Below are positions 26,234 to 34,189 of a stretch of DNA of 64,000 nucleotides, one piece after another. This stretch comes from Mycolicibacterium wolinskyi. GTDB lineage: Bacteria; Actinomycetota; Actinomycetes; Mycobacteriales; Mycobacteriaceae. The notes under the pieces are model-generated. The model saw nothing but the letters and a program-made list of their open reading frames with translations, had not been told where the DNA came from and ran no database searches. Location: the NCBI RefSeq assembly GCF_002101965.1, contig NZ_LQQA01000033.1, forward strand, positions 310,001-374,000, in the 5' to 3' direction. Position 1 is the stretch's first letter. Every line of letters starts with the position of its first letter. Made by a program: the position numbers and the translations under genes.

Positions 26234-27060
26234 CGGTTGCCCTCAAGGTCCAGCGCGCCGAGCGTGTTCACCCGTCGGCCGCCGATCGCCGCGACGAGCC
26301 GGCCGATTGCCGGGACCTCCAGCGGAAGCAGTGAGTAGCTGGGGTAGACGACGCGCGTCGCGCCGCGCTGCAGTGCGCGGACCACGGCGGCAGCGGTCGC
26401 CGCGGGCGAGACCGGCGGCGCGGTCCTGGGTGGCGCGGTCTTCCAGGGCAATTCGTCGATGTCGCGTAGACCAGTGTCGGTGGAACCGGGCACCACCTCC
26501 ACGACCCTGATCGGAGTTTCGGCCAGCTCAAGCCGCAGCGAGCGGGTGGCCTGCGCCAGTGCGGCTTTCGATGCCGCGTAGTAGCCGAGCAAGGGCAGCG
26601 GTACGGCCTGCACGGTGGAAGTGACGTTGACGATCGTCCCGCTGCCGGCCGCGTGCATGGCGGGCAGCAGCGCTGCGGTGAGGGCGAGCGGCGACCACAG
26701 GTTGACCTCGAACACCCGGCGTGCGGCTTCCGAGTCTGCGACGGATGACTGCGCGCCGGCGAGATTGGCCCCGGCGTTGTTGATGACAATGTCGACGCCT
26801 CCGAGTGCCTTCAGTGCCCGTCCGCCGAGGTCGGTGGCCGCGCCCGGCACGGCGAGGTCGGCGCGCAGAACGATGGGCCGCGCAGGTCCGGCGTCGGATA
26901 ATTCGTCCGCCAGTCGAATGAGGAGGTCTTCCCGGCGGGCCGCCACTGCCAGGACTGCGCCCTTGCCCGCCAACGCCAGCGCCAGTTCACGCCCGATGCC
27001 GCTTGATGCACCGGTGACCAGAATCCGCTTGCCGCGCAGGTCTATCCGCCGTTTGCTCAT
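26230..27060 (-). CDS. SDR-family oxidoreductase
   Basis: A 276-residue SDR with TGASSGIG near residue 16, NNAG near 94, catalytic YAASK and an extended C-terminus of the type seen in mycobacterial 300-residue SDRs with lipid or steroid substrates. It starts at ATG 27060; a GTG two codons earlier is possible. It is first in an operon with the TetR gene at 25613, behind a palindromic operator. Substrate unknown. Confidence 0.9.
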   Translation of the reverse strand: MSKRRIDLRGKRILVTGASSGIGRELALALAGKGAVLAVAARREDLLIRLADELSDAGPARPIVLRADLAVPGAATDLGGRALKALGGVDIVINNAGANLAGAQSSVADSEAARRVFEVNLWSPLALTAALLPAMHAAGSGTIVNVTSTVQAVPLPLLGYYAASKAALAQATRSLRLELAETPIRVVEVVPGSTDTGLRDIDELPWKTAPPRTAPPVSPAATAAAVVRALQRGATRVVYPSYSLLPLEVPAIGRLVAAIGGRRVNTLGALDLEGNR

Positions 27061-27108
27061 GCCCACATCCTGTTGACGGCCCGTGGTTACAGACGTTCAC
27101 GTTCGCAT

Positions 27109-27125
27109 ACTGATTGATAATCAGT
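27109..27125. promoter_or_regulatory. 17-bp palindrome, candidate TetR operator
   Basis: The bases ACTGATTGATAATCAGT form a perfect inverted repeat with 7-base arms around GAT, typical of TetR-family operators. It is 49 bp upstream of the SDR-TetR operon and 7 bp before the small reading frame that leads into the thiamine-diphosphate-enzyme gene, so it could control both directions. Confidence 0.7.
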
Positions 27126-27131
27126 CAATAG

Positions 27132-27281
27132 GTGGTGCTCGGGGCCGAAGCATTGGCGATGGCCGCTCTCGTCGGCCACGCACTGGCGCCGGACGGGATG
27201 GCCGATCACTATGGACGGGTGCATGACCGGCGGAATCAACGTGAAGTCGGCGCCTTCGACGCCGGACGGGCGCGCTCATGA
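27132..27281 (+). CDS. Short open frame coupled to the ThDP-enzyme gene, possible gene remnant
   Basis: A 49-codon frame (GTG at 27132, stop TGA at 27279-27281) whose stop overlaps the ATG of the next gene (ATGA). It reads like a helical protein end (GAEALAMAALVGHALAPDG) rather than random sequence, with no ribosome-binding site I would trust. It could be a coupled small protein, or the 3' remnant of a larger enzyme gene. I do not recognise its family. Confidence 0.35.
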   Translation: MVLGAEALAMAALVGHALAPDGMADHYGRVHDRRNQREVGAFDAGRARS

Positions 27282-28816
27282 GCACCGGTGCGCAGGTGGT
27301 GCTGCAGCGCCTGCTCGCCGAGGGCGTCGAGGTGTGCTTCGCCAATCCGGGAACCTCGGAGATGCACTTCGTCGCCGCACTCGATTCGGCTCCAGCGATG
27401 CGTCCGGTGCTGTGCCTGTTCGAGGGCGTCGCGACCGGGGCGGCCGACGGATATGCGCGCATCGCGGGCCGGCCCGCGGCGACCCTGCTGCACCTCGGTC
27501 CCGGCATGGCCAATGGACTGGCAAACCTGCACAACGCGAGGCGGGCATACAGTCCGGTCGTCAACGTCGTGGGCGATCATGCCACCTACCACAAAAAGCT
27601 TGACGCACCACTGGAATCCGACATCGATGCGCTCGGTACGTGGCTGCATGGTTCGGTGCACCGGCCCGCTTCTGCGGCCGATCTCGACGCCGTGGTGCGC
27701 GATGCCGTCCGCAGCGCAGTGGGCCCGCCCGGACGAGTGGCCACGGTGATTCTGCCCGCCGATTATTCGTGGGGCACGGCGACCCAGACCGACCTGCCCG
27801 ATCCGGAAACGTCCGAGGCGCACGACGATGCCGGTCTGGAAATCGTGCAGGCCGCCGATCTGCTGCGAGCTCATGGGGACGGAGTGACCATCCTGTTGGG
27901 CGGTACGGCCACCGACGCCGCGGGCCTGACCGCGGCCGCGCGGATTCGTGCGGCCGCCGGCGCGCGCACATTGGTCGAGACATTCCCGGCCCGCCTGGCC
28001 CGGGGCCGCGGCATACCCGCGCTCGACCGGCTGCAGTATCTGGCCGAACTCGCGACTCAACAGCTCGACGGCACAACACATCTCATCCTCGCCGGTGCCC
28101 GAGAACCGGTGTCGTTCTTCGCCTATCCGGGCAAGCCGAGTGAACTCGTCCCCGCGGATGCGCAGGTGCACACGCTCGCGGTCGCCGATCTGGAGAAACT
28201 CGCCGACGAACTCGGTGGCGCAGTGCCTGCCATACCGGACAACGGTCCCGCCCCGTTACCCACCGGGCCGCTCACTGTGCAGAACTGGGCGCAGGTGATC
28301 GGTACCCTGCTGCCCGAAAACGCCATCATCTCCGACGAAGCCAATACGAGCGGGGTGCTGCTGCCGGCCGCAACCGCGTCCGCCGCGCCACACGATCTGC
28401 TCACCCTCACCGGTGGAGCGATCGGACAGGGGCTGCCGGTCGCGGTCGGCGCTGCGATCGCCGCACCGCACCGCCCGGTCATCGCGCTCCAAGCGGACGG
28501 CAGCGCCGCTTACACGATCTCGGCTCTGTGGACGATGGCCCGCGAGCGGCTCGACATCACCGTGGTGATCCTCAACAACCACGCCTACGCCATCCTGCAG
28601 ATGGAACTGCAGCGCGTCGGGACCAGCGCCAGTGGCGAGCGCTCACGGTCGCTGCTGGATCTCGGCAACCCCGACATCGACTTCGTCGCCGTCGCAGAGG
28701 GTTTTGGGGTCCCGGCCACCCGAGCCACAACCGCAGAGGAACTGGCCGCGCAATTCAGCGCCGCGCTCGCCGAACCCGGACCGCACCTGATCGACGCCGC
28801 GGTCTCGGCGAGGTAA
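27278..28816 (+). CDS. Thiamine-diphosphate enzyme, acetolactate synthase large-subunit-like / benzoylformate decarboxylase-like
   Basis: A 512-residue ThDP enzyme with the three usual domains. The catalytic glutamate is Glu49 in LFEGVATGAADG. The NPGTSE and LGPGMANGLANLHNA segments of the pyrimidine domain are present. The cofactor motif near residues 405-435 reads ADGSA...ILNN, with Ala for the usual first Gly. The NPGTSE and GDHATYH features are nearer to benzoylformate-decarboxylase-type enzymes than to true IlvB, and no regulatory subunit is nearby. So a 2-oxoacid decarboxylase or carboligase is as likely as acetolactate synthase. The GlxA-type regulator follows 4 bp later. Confidence 0.85.
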   Translation: MSTGAQVVLQRLLAEGVEVCFANPGTSEMHFVAALDSAPAMRPVLCLFEGVATGAADGYARIAGRPAATLLHLGPGMANGLANLHNARRAYSPVVNVVGDHATYHKKLDAPLESDIDALGTWLHGSVHRPASAADLDAVVRDAVRSAVGPPGRVATVILPADYSWGTATQTDLPDPETSEAHDDAGLEIVQAADLLRAHGDGVTILLGGTATDAAGLTAAARIRAAAGARTLVETFPARLARGRGIPALDRLQYLAELATQQLDGTTHLILAGAREPVSFFAYPGKPSELVPADAQVHTLAVADLEKLADELGGAVPAIPDNGPAPLPTGPLTVQNWAQVIGTLLPENAIISDEANTSGVLLPAATASAAPHDLLTLTGGAIGQGLPVAVGAAIAAPHRPVIALQADGSAAYTISALWTMARERLDITVVILNNHAYAILQMELQRVGTSASGERSRSLLDLGNPDIDFVAVAEGFGVPATRATTAEELAAQFSAALAEPGPHLIDAAVSAR

Positions 28817-28820
28817 CCGC

Positions 28821-29783
28821 ATGCACACCGTCGCCGTCCTCGCGTTGCCCGACGTCAACACGTTCGACCTCAGCACCGCCGTCGAGACCTTTGGCCGGGC
28901 GCGGTTGACGTCCGGCGAACCGGCCTACCGCGTACTGGTGTGCAGCGACGAACCGGTCGTGGCGGCCGGGCCCGTGCGCATCGGCACCGATCACGGCCTG
29001 TGCCGACTCGCCGAGGCGGACACCGTCGTTGTACCGGGCTGCAACGATGCCGTCACGACGCCATCCGACGAGATCCTCGCGGCACTGCGTGACGCGTACG
29101 CGGCGGGCATCCGGATCGCGTCGATCTGTACCGGGGCGTTCGTGTTGGCCGCGGCCGGTCTACTGGACGGCAAGCGGGCGACCACCCACTGGCTGGCGGC
29201 GGACGTGTTCCGGGCGGCGTTCCCCGCGGTGACGCTCGATCCCGATGTGCTGTATGTCGACGAAGGGCAGGTGTTGACCTCGGCCGGTGCATCGGCCGGA
29301 ATCGACCTGTGCCTGCACATGATCGGGCGGGATCACGGCGCCGCGGTCGCCGCCGACGCGGCTCGCCTGGCGGTGGCGCCGCTGCACCGCGACGGCGGCC
29401 AGGCACAGTTCATTCGCCGAAACAACTTGACGGCCCGCCACATCGGCGAACGCACCGAACTCGCCGATGTGTTGAGCTGGATCGAGCAGGAGGCACATCG
29501 GGAACTGACGTTGGCAGACATCGCCGCGCGTGCCGCCGTCAGCGTGCGTACCCTCAACCGCCGGTTTCAGGCCGAAACCGGACAGACCCCGATGCAGTGG
29601 CTGGCCGGGGTGCGAATCCGGCACGCACAACAGCTGCTCGAATGCACGTCCGACGGTATCGAGCACGTCGGCCGCCAGGTCGGATTCACCTCAGCGGCGA
29701 ACTTCCGCGAACAGTTCCGAAAACTCACCGGCGTGACACCGCAGCACTACCGCAACACCTTTCGCGATCGAGTCGCCGGCTGA
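28821..29783 (+). CDS. GlxA-family AraC-type transcriptional regulator (DJ-1/PfpI + HTH_18)
   Basis: A 320-residue regulator made of an N-terminal DJ-1/PfpI domain (ICTGAFVLAAAGLLDG near 95-110, with Cys) and a C-terminal AraC double helix-turn-helix (about 215-315, ARAAVSVRTLNRRF and VGFTSAANFREQF). The family reads metabolites and activates neighbouring catabolic genes. It lies 4 bp downstream of the ThDP-enzyme gene, so it probably controls that gene. Its TGA abuts the stop of the convergent methyltransferase gene with no base between. Confidence 0.9.
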   Translation: MHTVAVLALPDVNTFDLSTAVETFGRARLTSGEPAYRVLVCSDEPVVAAGPVRIGTDHGLCRLAEADTVVVPGCNDAVTTPSDEILAALRDAYAAGIRIASICTGAFVLAAAGLLDGKRATTHWLAADVFRAAFPAVTLDPDVLYVDEGQVLTSAGASAGIDLCLHMIGRDHGAAVAADAARLAVAPLHRDGGQAQFIRRNNLTARHIGERTELADVLSWIEQEAHRELTLADIAARAAVSVRTLNRRFQAETGQTPMQWLAGVRIRHAQQLLECTSDGIEHVGRQVGFTSAANFREQFRKLTGVTPQHYRNTFRDRVAG

Positions 29784-30866
29784 TCAGCCTGACTGGCGCT
29801 TCTCCAACACGAGTTGGGCCACCGGAATCCGCATCTGTTCGGGTGCGGCGGCCAGCCGGGCCGCAATGCCTGCGTGCATGCGCTCGAAGAACTGAAGCCG
29901 GCGCTCCGGATCGTCCCCGAGTGCGTCGGCGAGATCGTCCAACGCCGTGAACCGGCAGAAATCCGCCCACCGCGTACCGAATGCGTCGGCGTTCTTGTCT
30001 TTTCGATACTGACCGAAGATCACGTCCTCGGCGTCGAACACCTCGAGGTGGCTGATCGAGAGCTTCTCGAACCGGCCCGACGGCGCGAACGGCGCAGCGA
30101 AATCGGCCGCCCGGCGGCCCACGATGGGCAGCGTCATGCGCTCGACTTCATCGGCGCTCACCACACGCTCGGCGACCAACTCTTGCAACGTGTCCATCAC
30201 CGCATCGAACAACGGGCGGTAACCGAAGTCCCCGTCGTCACCAACCGCCATCGTCATCACCACCAACCGACCACCCGGCGACAGTTCGCGGCCGCGGAAG
30301 GCGACGAACTCGTGCCAGTCATGGGCGGCTTGCCGGGCATACGCCGCCCGAGTGTGGTCGTCGCCGCTGTATGCCACCGCGATGTGGTCACCGATCGGCA
30401 TGGGCACCTTCCCGAGCCGGACCAGTGCCCACGCCGACCAGCCGAGGTGCACCGCGTTCGACGGGAGGATCTGGGTGTAGAACGAGCGGCCGACAGCAGA
30501 GGTGAACGTCGCGGAATCCTTGCGCAAGTAGGACTCCGGGTCTTCGGCCAGTCCGCGGAACATCGTGGTGAAGTCGTTCTCGGCGGTGTCGGTATGCGTC
30601 ACGAGCACGCACTGCGCGGGCCGGGTACGGCCGCGCAGGGCGGCAACGGCTGCGGCGATCGGCCGCATCGAGTTGTGGCCCGAGCCCGCACCGTAGTCGG
30701 CGATGACGATCGGATACGGCGCCGCCGGTAGCGGGACGGTACGAGCGGCCTGCTCGAACAGCTTGATCGCCGAATCCAGGCCAGCGGCGTGCTGGCGAGG
30801 CGGGGATTTCTTGCGCGTGCCGCCGGCCGTGGCATCCGACCGGGCGCTGACCCTGGACTCCGGCAT
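29784..30866 (-). CDS. SABATH-type carboxylate O-methyltransferase (fatty acid O-methyltransferase-like)
   Basis: A 360-residue SAM-dependent methyltransferase that looks like the SABATH family, best known from plant salicylate/jasmonate carboxyl methyltransferases. The SAM loop is IADYGAGSGHNS. The family-specific stretch SFYTQILPSNAVHLGWSAWAL matches the plant pattern of a Ser-Phe-Tyr block followed by leu-pro-ser and a Trp/Ser-rich loop. A mycobacterial member (M. marinum) has been reported as a fatty acid O-methyltransferase, which is the best functional guess. I chose the ATG at 30866; it lies 2 bp after the stop of the LapA-like gene and is cotranscribed with it. Confidence 0.78.
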   Translation of the reverse strand: MPESRVSARSDATAGGTRKKSPPRQHAAGLDSAIKLFEQAARTVPLPAAPYPIVIADYGAGSGHNSMRPIAAAVAALRGRTRPAQCVLVTHTDTAENDFTTMFRGLAEDPESYLRKDSATFTSAVGRSFYTQILPSNAVHLGWSAWALVRLGKVPMPIGDHIAVAYSGDDHTRAAYARQAAHDWHEFVAFRGRELSPGGRLVVMTMAVGDDGDFGYRPLFDAVMDTLQELVAERVVSADEVERMTLPIVGRRAADFAAPFAPSGRFEKLSISHLEVFDAEDVIFGQYRKDKNADAFGTRWADFCRFTALDDLADALGDDPERRLQFFERMHAGIAARLAAAPEQMRIPVAQLVLEKRQSG

Positions 30867-30868
30867 GG

Positions 30869-31105
30869 CTAACTCCGCCGCCGGCGCAGCAGCAGACCGA
30901 TGAAAAGTCCCACGACGAAAATGATGACCAAGATGAACCACATCGGCGACTCGACCGTCACCCACAACACGTGGATGCCCACGCGGTCACGATTCTGCGC
31001 AACGAATATGGCAGCGAGCCCGACGAGGATCAGGACCACCCAGTAACGCAGCGTGAATCGCCGTTTCGGACCGCCGGTCGGTGCCGGCGCGTCGTCGCGG
31101 GCCAT
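30869..31105 (-). CDS. LapA-family (DUF1049) small membrane protein
   Basis: A 78-residue protein with two membrane spans (about 25-43 and 50-70) and the LapA-like features FVAQNRDRV between them and an Arg-rich end. LapA proteins act in envelope/lipopolysaccharide assembly in Gram-negatives; the role in mycobacteria is not known. The ATG at 31105 has a strong AGGAGG site. It is cotranscribed with the downstream SABATH methyltransferase. Confidence 0.85.
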   Translation of the reverse strand: MARDDAPAPTGGPKRRFTLRYWVVLILVGLAAIFVAQNRDRVGIHVLWVTVESPMWFILVIIFVVGLFIGLLLRRRRS

Positions 31106-31201
31106 GTGACCTCCTGGCGGTAGCAGCGTCATCCCCGACGGTAGTCGGCGCCTCGATCGCCAGGCTGAATTCGATGCGGAGAAACGCCGGATCCTGGAGA
31201 G

Positions 31202-32359
31202 TCAGCTCCTCGCGGTCCCGACCATCGCGAACAGTGGATCGTGCGGTCCGATGTCGAGTGTGCACTCGGTGGGACGTGGATCCGGCACGAACGCCCAGAA
31301 CATGGCCCCGGCCGCACCCTTGGCCCGCATCCGGGTGATAGCGTCGCCGAGCACCTGTCTGCGTTGAGCCGGCGTCGCACACGAGCCCGCCTCCATGCCG
31401 ATCTCGGCGACGAGGAGTGGTTTGTTCACCGCTCGTGCCTGTTCGACGCGGCGCTGAAGGCCGTCGTACACGTCACCCGGCAGGTAATCGGTTTCCTCGT
31501 AGTAGTGGTACTCCAAGACGTCCAGACCGGGTGAGGCGCTCACCATCTCGAACTCGTCGCCCCGTGATCCGCATTGCCCGCCACCGGCGTGACCGCTGAA
31601 GATCAGCGAACCGGGATCCAACTCCCGGATACGGGAGCCGGTCGCGTCGAAGAACGCGCGCAGCACGTTGGCCGAGTTCGGGTGACAGGCCCGATCGGTC
31701 CAATGGCAGTGGTGGTCAAAGCAATCCGAGGGCTCGGGTTCACCGACCGCGGTCCAGCCGGCCAGCACCGGCGAACCGCCCCACCGCTTGACCGCCGTGT
31801 CGAGCCAAGCGGCGAAGGTCATCGGCAAACCGTGAGAGACATCGGTCCGCCAGCCCCCGGCGTACCACGCGTAGTCCTTGAAATAGTCGTTCTCGCAACC
31901 GCCTTCGTCACTGGTCAGCACGGCGATGAGCAGTTGGCCGTGCCGCTCAGCGGCCTTGAACACGGCGTCGAGCGCGGTGAAATCGAGTTGGCCGGTGTGC
32001 TTGTTCACCGCCATCGTCGAGTAGACGTTGAATCGGGTGAGTGAGTGCGGTTGCAGGCGGCCGAAGTAATCGTCGAGATCTACCTGCGCGCCGCAGCCCG
32101 CATTGACCGACCAGTTGGTACCCAGCTGATAGGCGTTGATGCCGATCGGCCACCACGGCTTGCCGTCGAGCGTCAGCGATGTCCCCGACACACCCGGCCG
32201 CGGTACGGGTTGAGCCGAGGCCGGCGTTGTCTGCGACGGCAGCGGCGGCATGGGCGGCGGTGCCGTCGTTGAACACGCCACGGCAACCACCATGGCCAGG
32301 CAGGCCGTCACGAGGCGAATGCATCGTGATGGCTCTGCTCGGCGCGGCCCGTCGGCCAT
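31202..32359 (-). CDS. Lipoprotein with GH5-like (cellulase/mannanase-type) domain
   Basis: A 385-residue protein with a lipoprotein signal (hydrophobic run ending VVAVAC-S, lipobox Cys29), a Pro/Thr-rich linker, then a TIM-barrel glycosidase-like domain. The putative acid/base is the Glu in AVGEPEP and the nucleophile the Glu in LVAEIGMEAG, arranged as in clan GH-A enzymes. Other barrel strands (GINAYQL, LEYHYYEE) fit. It may act on cell-wall or environmental glycans; the substrate is unknown. It is monocistronic, with 96 bp to the LapA-like gene and 50 bp from the metallo-hydrolase gene. Confidence 0.8.
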   Translation of the reverse strand: MADGPRRAEPSRCIRLVTACLAMVVAVACSTTAPPPMPPLPSQTTPASAQPVPRPGVSGTSLTLDGKPWWPIGINAYQLGTNWSVNAGCGAQVDLDDYFGRLQPHSLTRFNVYSTMAVNKHTGQLDFTALDAVFKAAERHGQLLIAVLTSDEGGCENDYFKDYAWYAGGWRTDVSHGLPMTFAAWLDTAVKRWGGSPVLAGWTAVGEPEPSDCFDHHCHWTDRACHPNSANVLRAFFDATGSRIRELDPGSLIFSGHAGGGQCGSRGDEFEMVSASPGLDVLEYHYYEETDYLPGDVYDGLQRRVEQARAVNKPLLVAEIGMEAGSCATPAQRRQVLGDAITRMRAKGAAGAMFWAFVPDPRPTECTLDIGPHDPLFAMVGTARS

Positions 32360-32409
32360 GTGCTCAGGCTAACCCGACGCTGCCGGTGTCCAATGGCAGG
32401 ACTGGCGGG

Positions 32410-33036
32410 TTAGTGGCCGCGCGCGACCCAGTCGTCGTAGTGCACGATTTCGTCGCCGATGGTCGTGGTGTCGCCGTGGCCGGTGTAGACGACGGTCTCG
32501 CCGGGCAGGGTGCCCAGGCGTTGGGAGATGGAGTCGAGGATCGTCGGGAAGTCCGAGAACGACCGCCCGGTCGCGCCCGGTCCGCCCTGGAACAGGGTGT
32601 CGCCGGAGATGACGGCGTTCAGGTCGGGGATCGACCAGCACACCGAGCCGGGGGAGTGGCCGGGGGTGTGGAGGGCGTGGATGTCCAGGCCGCCGACGGT
32701 CAGGGCGAGTCCGTCCTCGACGCTGCGGAATTCTTTGTCGGGGTGAGTCATTCGCCAGAGCATGTCGTCGGCGGGGTGCAGCAGCACGGGGGCGTCGAGG
32801 GTGGTGGCGAGTTCGGGGGCGACGGTGATGTGGTCGTTGTGGCCGTGGGTGCAGACGACGGCTATGACGTTGCGGCCGGCCACGGCGTCGACGATGGGTT
32901 GCGCAGTATGGGCGGCGTCGAACACCACGACGTCGGTGTCGTCGCCGACCAGCCAGATGTTGTTGTCGACGTCCCACGATCCGCCGTCGAGTTCGAATTT
33001 ACCGCTGGTGACGACCCGCTGGATGGTGGCGCTCAT
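32410..33036 (-). CDS. MBL-fold metallo-hydrolase paired with mscR (Rv2260-like)
   Basis: A 208-residue metallo-beta-lactamase-fold hydrolase of the glyoxalase-II type. The metal motif THGHNDH is at 63-69 (His64, His66, Asp68, His69), with later ligands in HTPGHSPGS, SGDTLF and GHG. Its ATG overlaps the stop of mscR (ATGA), and the same pair occurs in M. tuberculosis (Rv2259-Rv2260). The likely job is hydrolysis of the S-formylmycothiol-type thioester made by the dehydrogenase. That is an inference from pairing, by analogy with S-formylglutathione hydrolase. Confidence 0.85.
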   Translation of the reverse strand: MSATIQRVVTSGKFELDGGSWDVDNNIWLVGDDTDVVVFDAAHTAQPIVDAVAGRNVIAVVCTHGHNDHITVAPELATTLDAPVLLHPADDMLWRMTHPDKEFRSVEDGLALTVGGLDIHALHTPGHSPGSVCWSIPDLNAVISGDTLFQGGPGATGRSFSDFPTILDSISQRLGTLPGETVVYTGHGDTTTIGDEIVHYDDWVARGH

Positions 33037-34121
33037 TTCAGCACCACCACTGAGCGCAGGACCTCGCCGGCGTGCATTTTGTGGAAGGCGTCTTCGATCG
33101 CGTCGAGGCCGATGCGTTCGGAGACGAATTTTTCCAGCGGTAGCCGGCCTTGCAGGTAGAGGGAGATGAGGGTGGGGAAGTCGCGTTCGGGTAGGCAGTC
33201 GCCGTACCACGAGGACTTGAGTGATCCGCCGCGGGAGAAGAAGTCGACGAGCGGCATTTCCAGGGTCATGTCGGGGGTGGGCACGCCGACCAGCACGACT
33301 GTGCCGGCCAGATCACGCGCGTAGAACGCCTGCTTCCAGGTCTCCGGGCGGCCGACGGCGTCGATGACCACGTCCGCGCCGAAGCCGTCGGTGAGGTCCT
33401 GAATGGTGACGACGGGGTCGAGGTCGCGGGCGTTGATGGTGTGGGTGGCGCCGAAGTCGCGGGCCCAGTCGAGCTTTTTGTTGTCGGTGTCGACGGCGAT
33501 GATTTTCTTGGCGCCGACGAGTGCGGCGCCGGCGATCGCGGCGTCACCGACGCCGCCGCAGCCGATGACGGCCACGGTGTCATCGCGACCGACGGCGCCG
33601 GTGTTGATCGCCGCGCCGATACCGGCCATCACCCCACAGCCCAGCAGCCCGGCCACGGCCGGATCGGCCTCGGCATCGACCTTGGTGCACTGGCCCTCAT
33701 GCACCAGGGTCTTGTCGGCGAACGCGCCGATACCCAGCGCAGGGGTGAGCTCGGTGCCGTCGGCCAGCGTCATCTTCTGCGCGGCGTTGTGGGTGTCGAA
33801 ACACAGGTGCGGGCGGCCCCGCTTGCAGGCGCGGCATTCCCCGCACACCGCGCGCCAGTTCAACACCACGAAGTCGCCGGGCTCGACATGGGTGACACCC
33901 TCGCCGACCGCCTCCACGGTGCCCGCGGCCTCGTGGCCCAACAGGAACGGGTACTCGTCGTTGATGCCGCCCTCGCGGTAAGTCAGATCGGTATGGCACA
34001 CCCCGCAGGCGATGATGTCGACCACCACCTCACCCGGACCCGGATCCGGGATCACGATGTCGACCAACTCGACGGGCTGCTTCTTGGACCGCGAAATCAC
34101 ACCGCGCACTGTCTGAGGCAT
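33033..34121 (-). CDS. mscR: S-nitrosomycothiol reductase / S-(hydroxymethyl)mycothiol dehydrogenase
   Basis: A 362-residue zinc-dependent medium-chain dehydrogenase matching mycobacterial MscR (Rv2259). The catalytic zinc site is built from CGVCHTD (39-45) and GHE (62-64). The structural zinc lobe has CGECRACKRGRPHLC, and the NAD loop is GCGGVGDAA. It oxidises formaldehyde bound to mycothiol and reduces S-nitrosomycothiol, protecting against aldehydes and NO. I chose the ATG at 34121; longer frames upstream read through the LuxR-type gene. It is transcribed with the MBL hydrolase gene and divergent from the LuxR-type regulator. Confidence 0.92.
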   Translation of the reverse strand: MPQTVRGVISRSKKQPVELVDIVIPDPGPGEVVVDIIACGVCHTDLTYREGGINDEYPFLLGHEAAGTVEAVGEGVTHVEPGDFVVLNWRAVCGECRACKRGRPHLCFDTHNAAQKMTLADGTELTPALGIGAFADKTLVHEGQCTKVDAEADPAVAGLLGCGVMAGIGAAINTGAVGRDDTVAVIGCGGVGDAAIAGAALVGAKKIIAVDTDNKKLDWARDFGATHTINARDLDPVVTIQDLTDGFGADVVIDAVGRPETWKQAFYARDLAGTVVLVGVPTPDMTLEMPLVDFFSRGGSLKSSWYGDCLPERDFPTLISLYLQGRLPLEKFVSERIGLDAIEDAFHKMHAGEVLRSVVVLK

Positions 34122-34157
34122 GGCTAATAACCTAGCGGTGGCGCATTGATGCTGTCG

Positions 34158-34172
34158 CGCGAGCCTCTCGCG
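34158..34172. promoter_or_regulatory. CGCGAG-N3-CTCGCG inverted repeat between mscR and LuxR gene
   Basis: A perfect 6-base inverted repeat with a 3-base spacer, in the middle of the 68-bp divergent gap and 17 bp before the LuxR-type start codon. It could be an operator for the adjacent regulator or a short hairpin in its leader. Only symmetry and position support it. Confidence 0.35.
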
Positions 34173-34189
34173 TAATACCGTGGGCAGCA

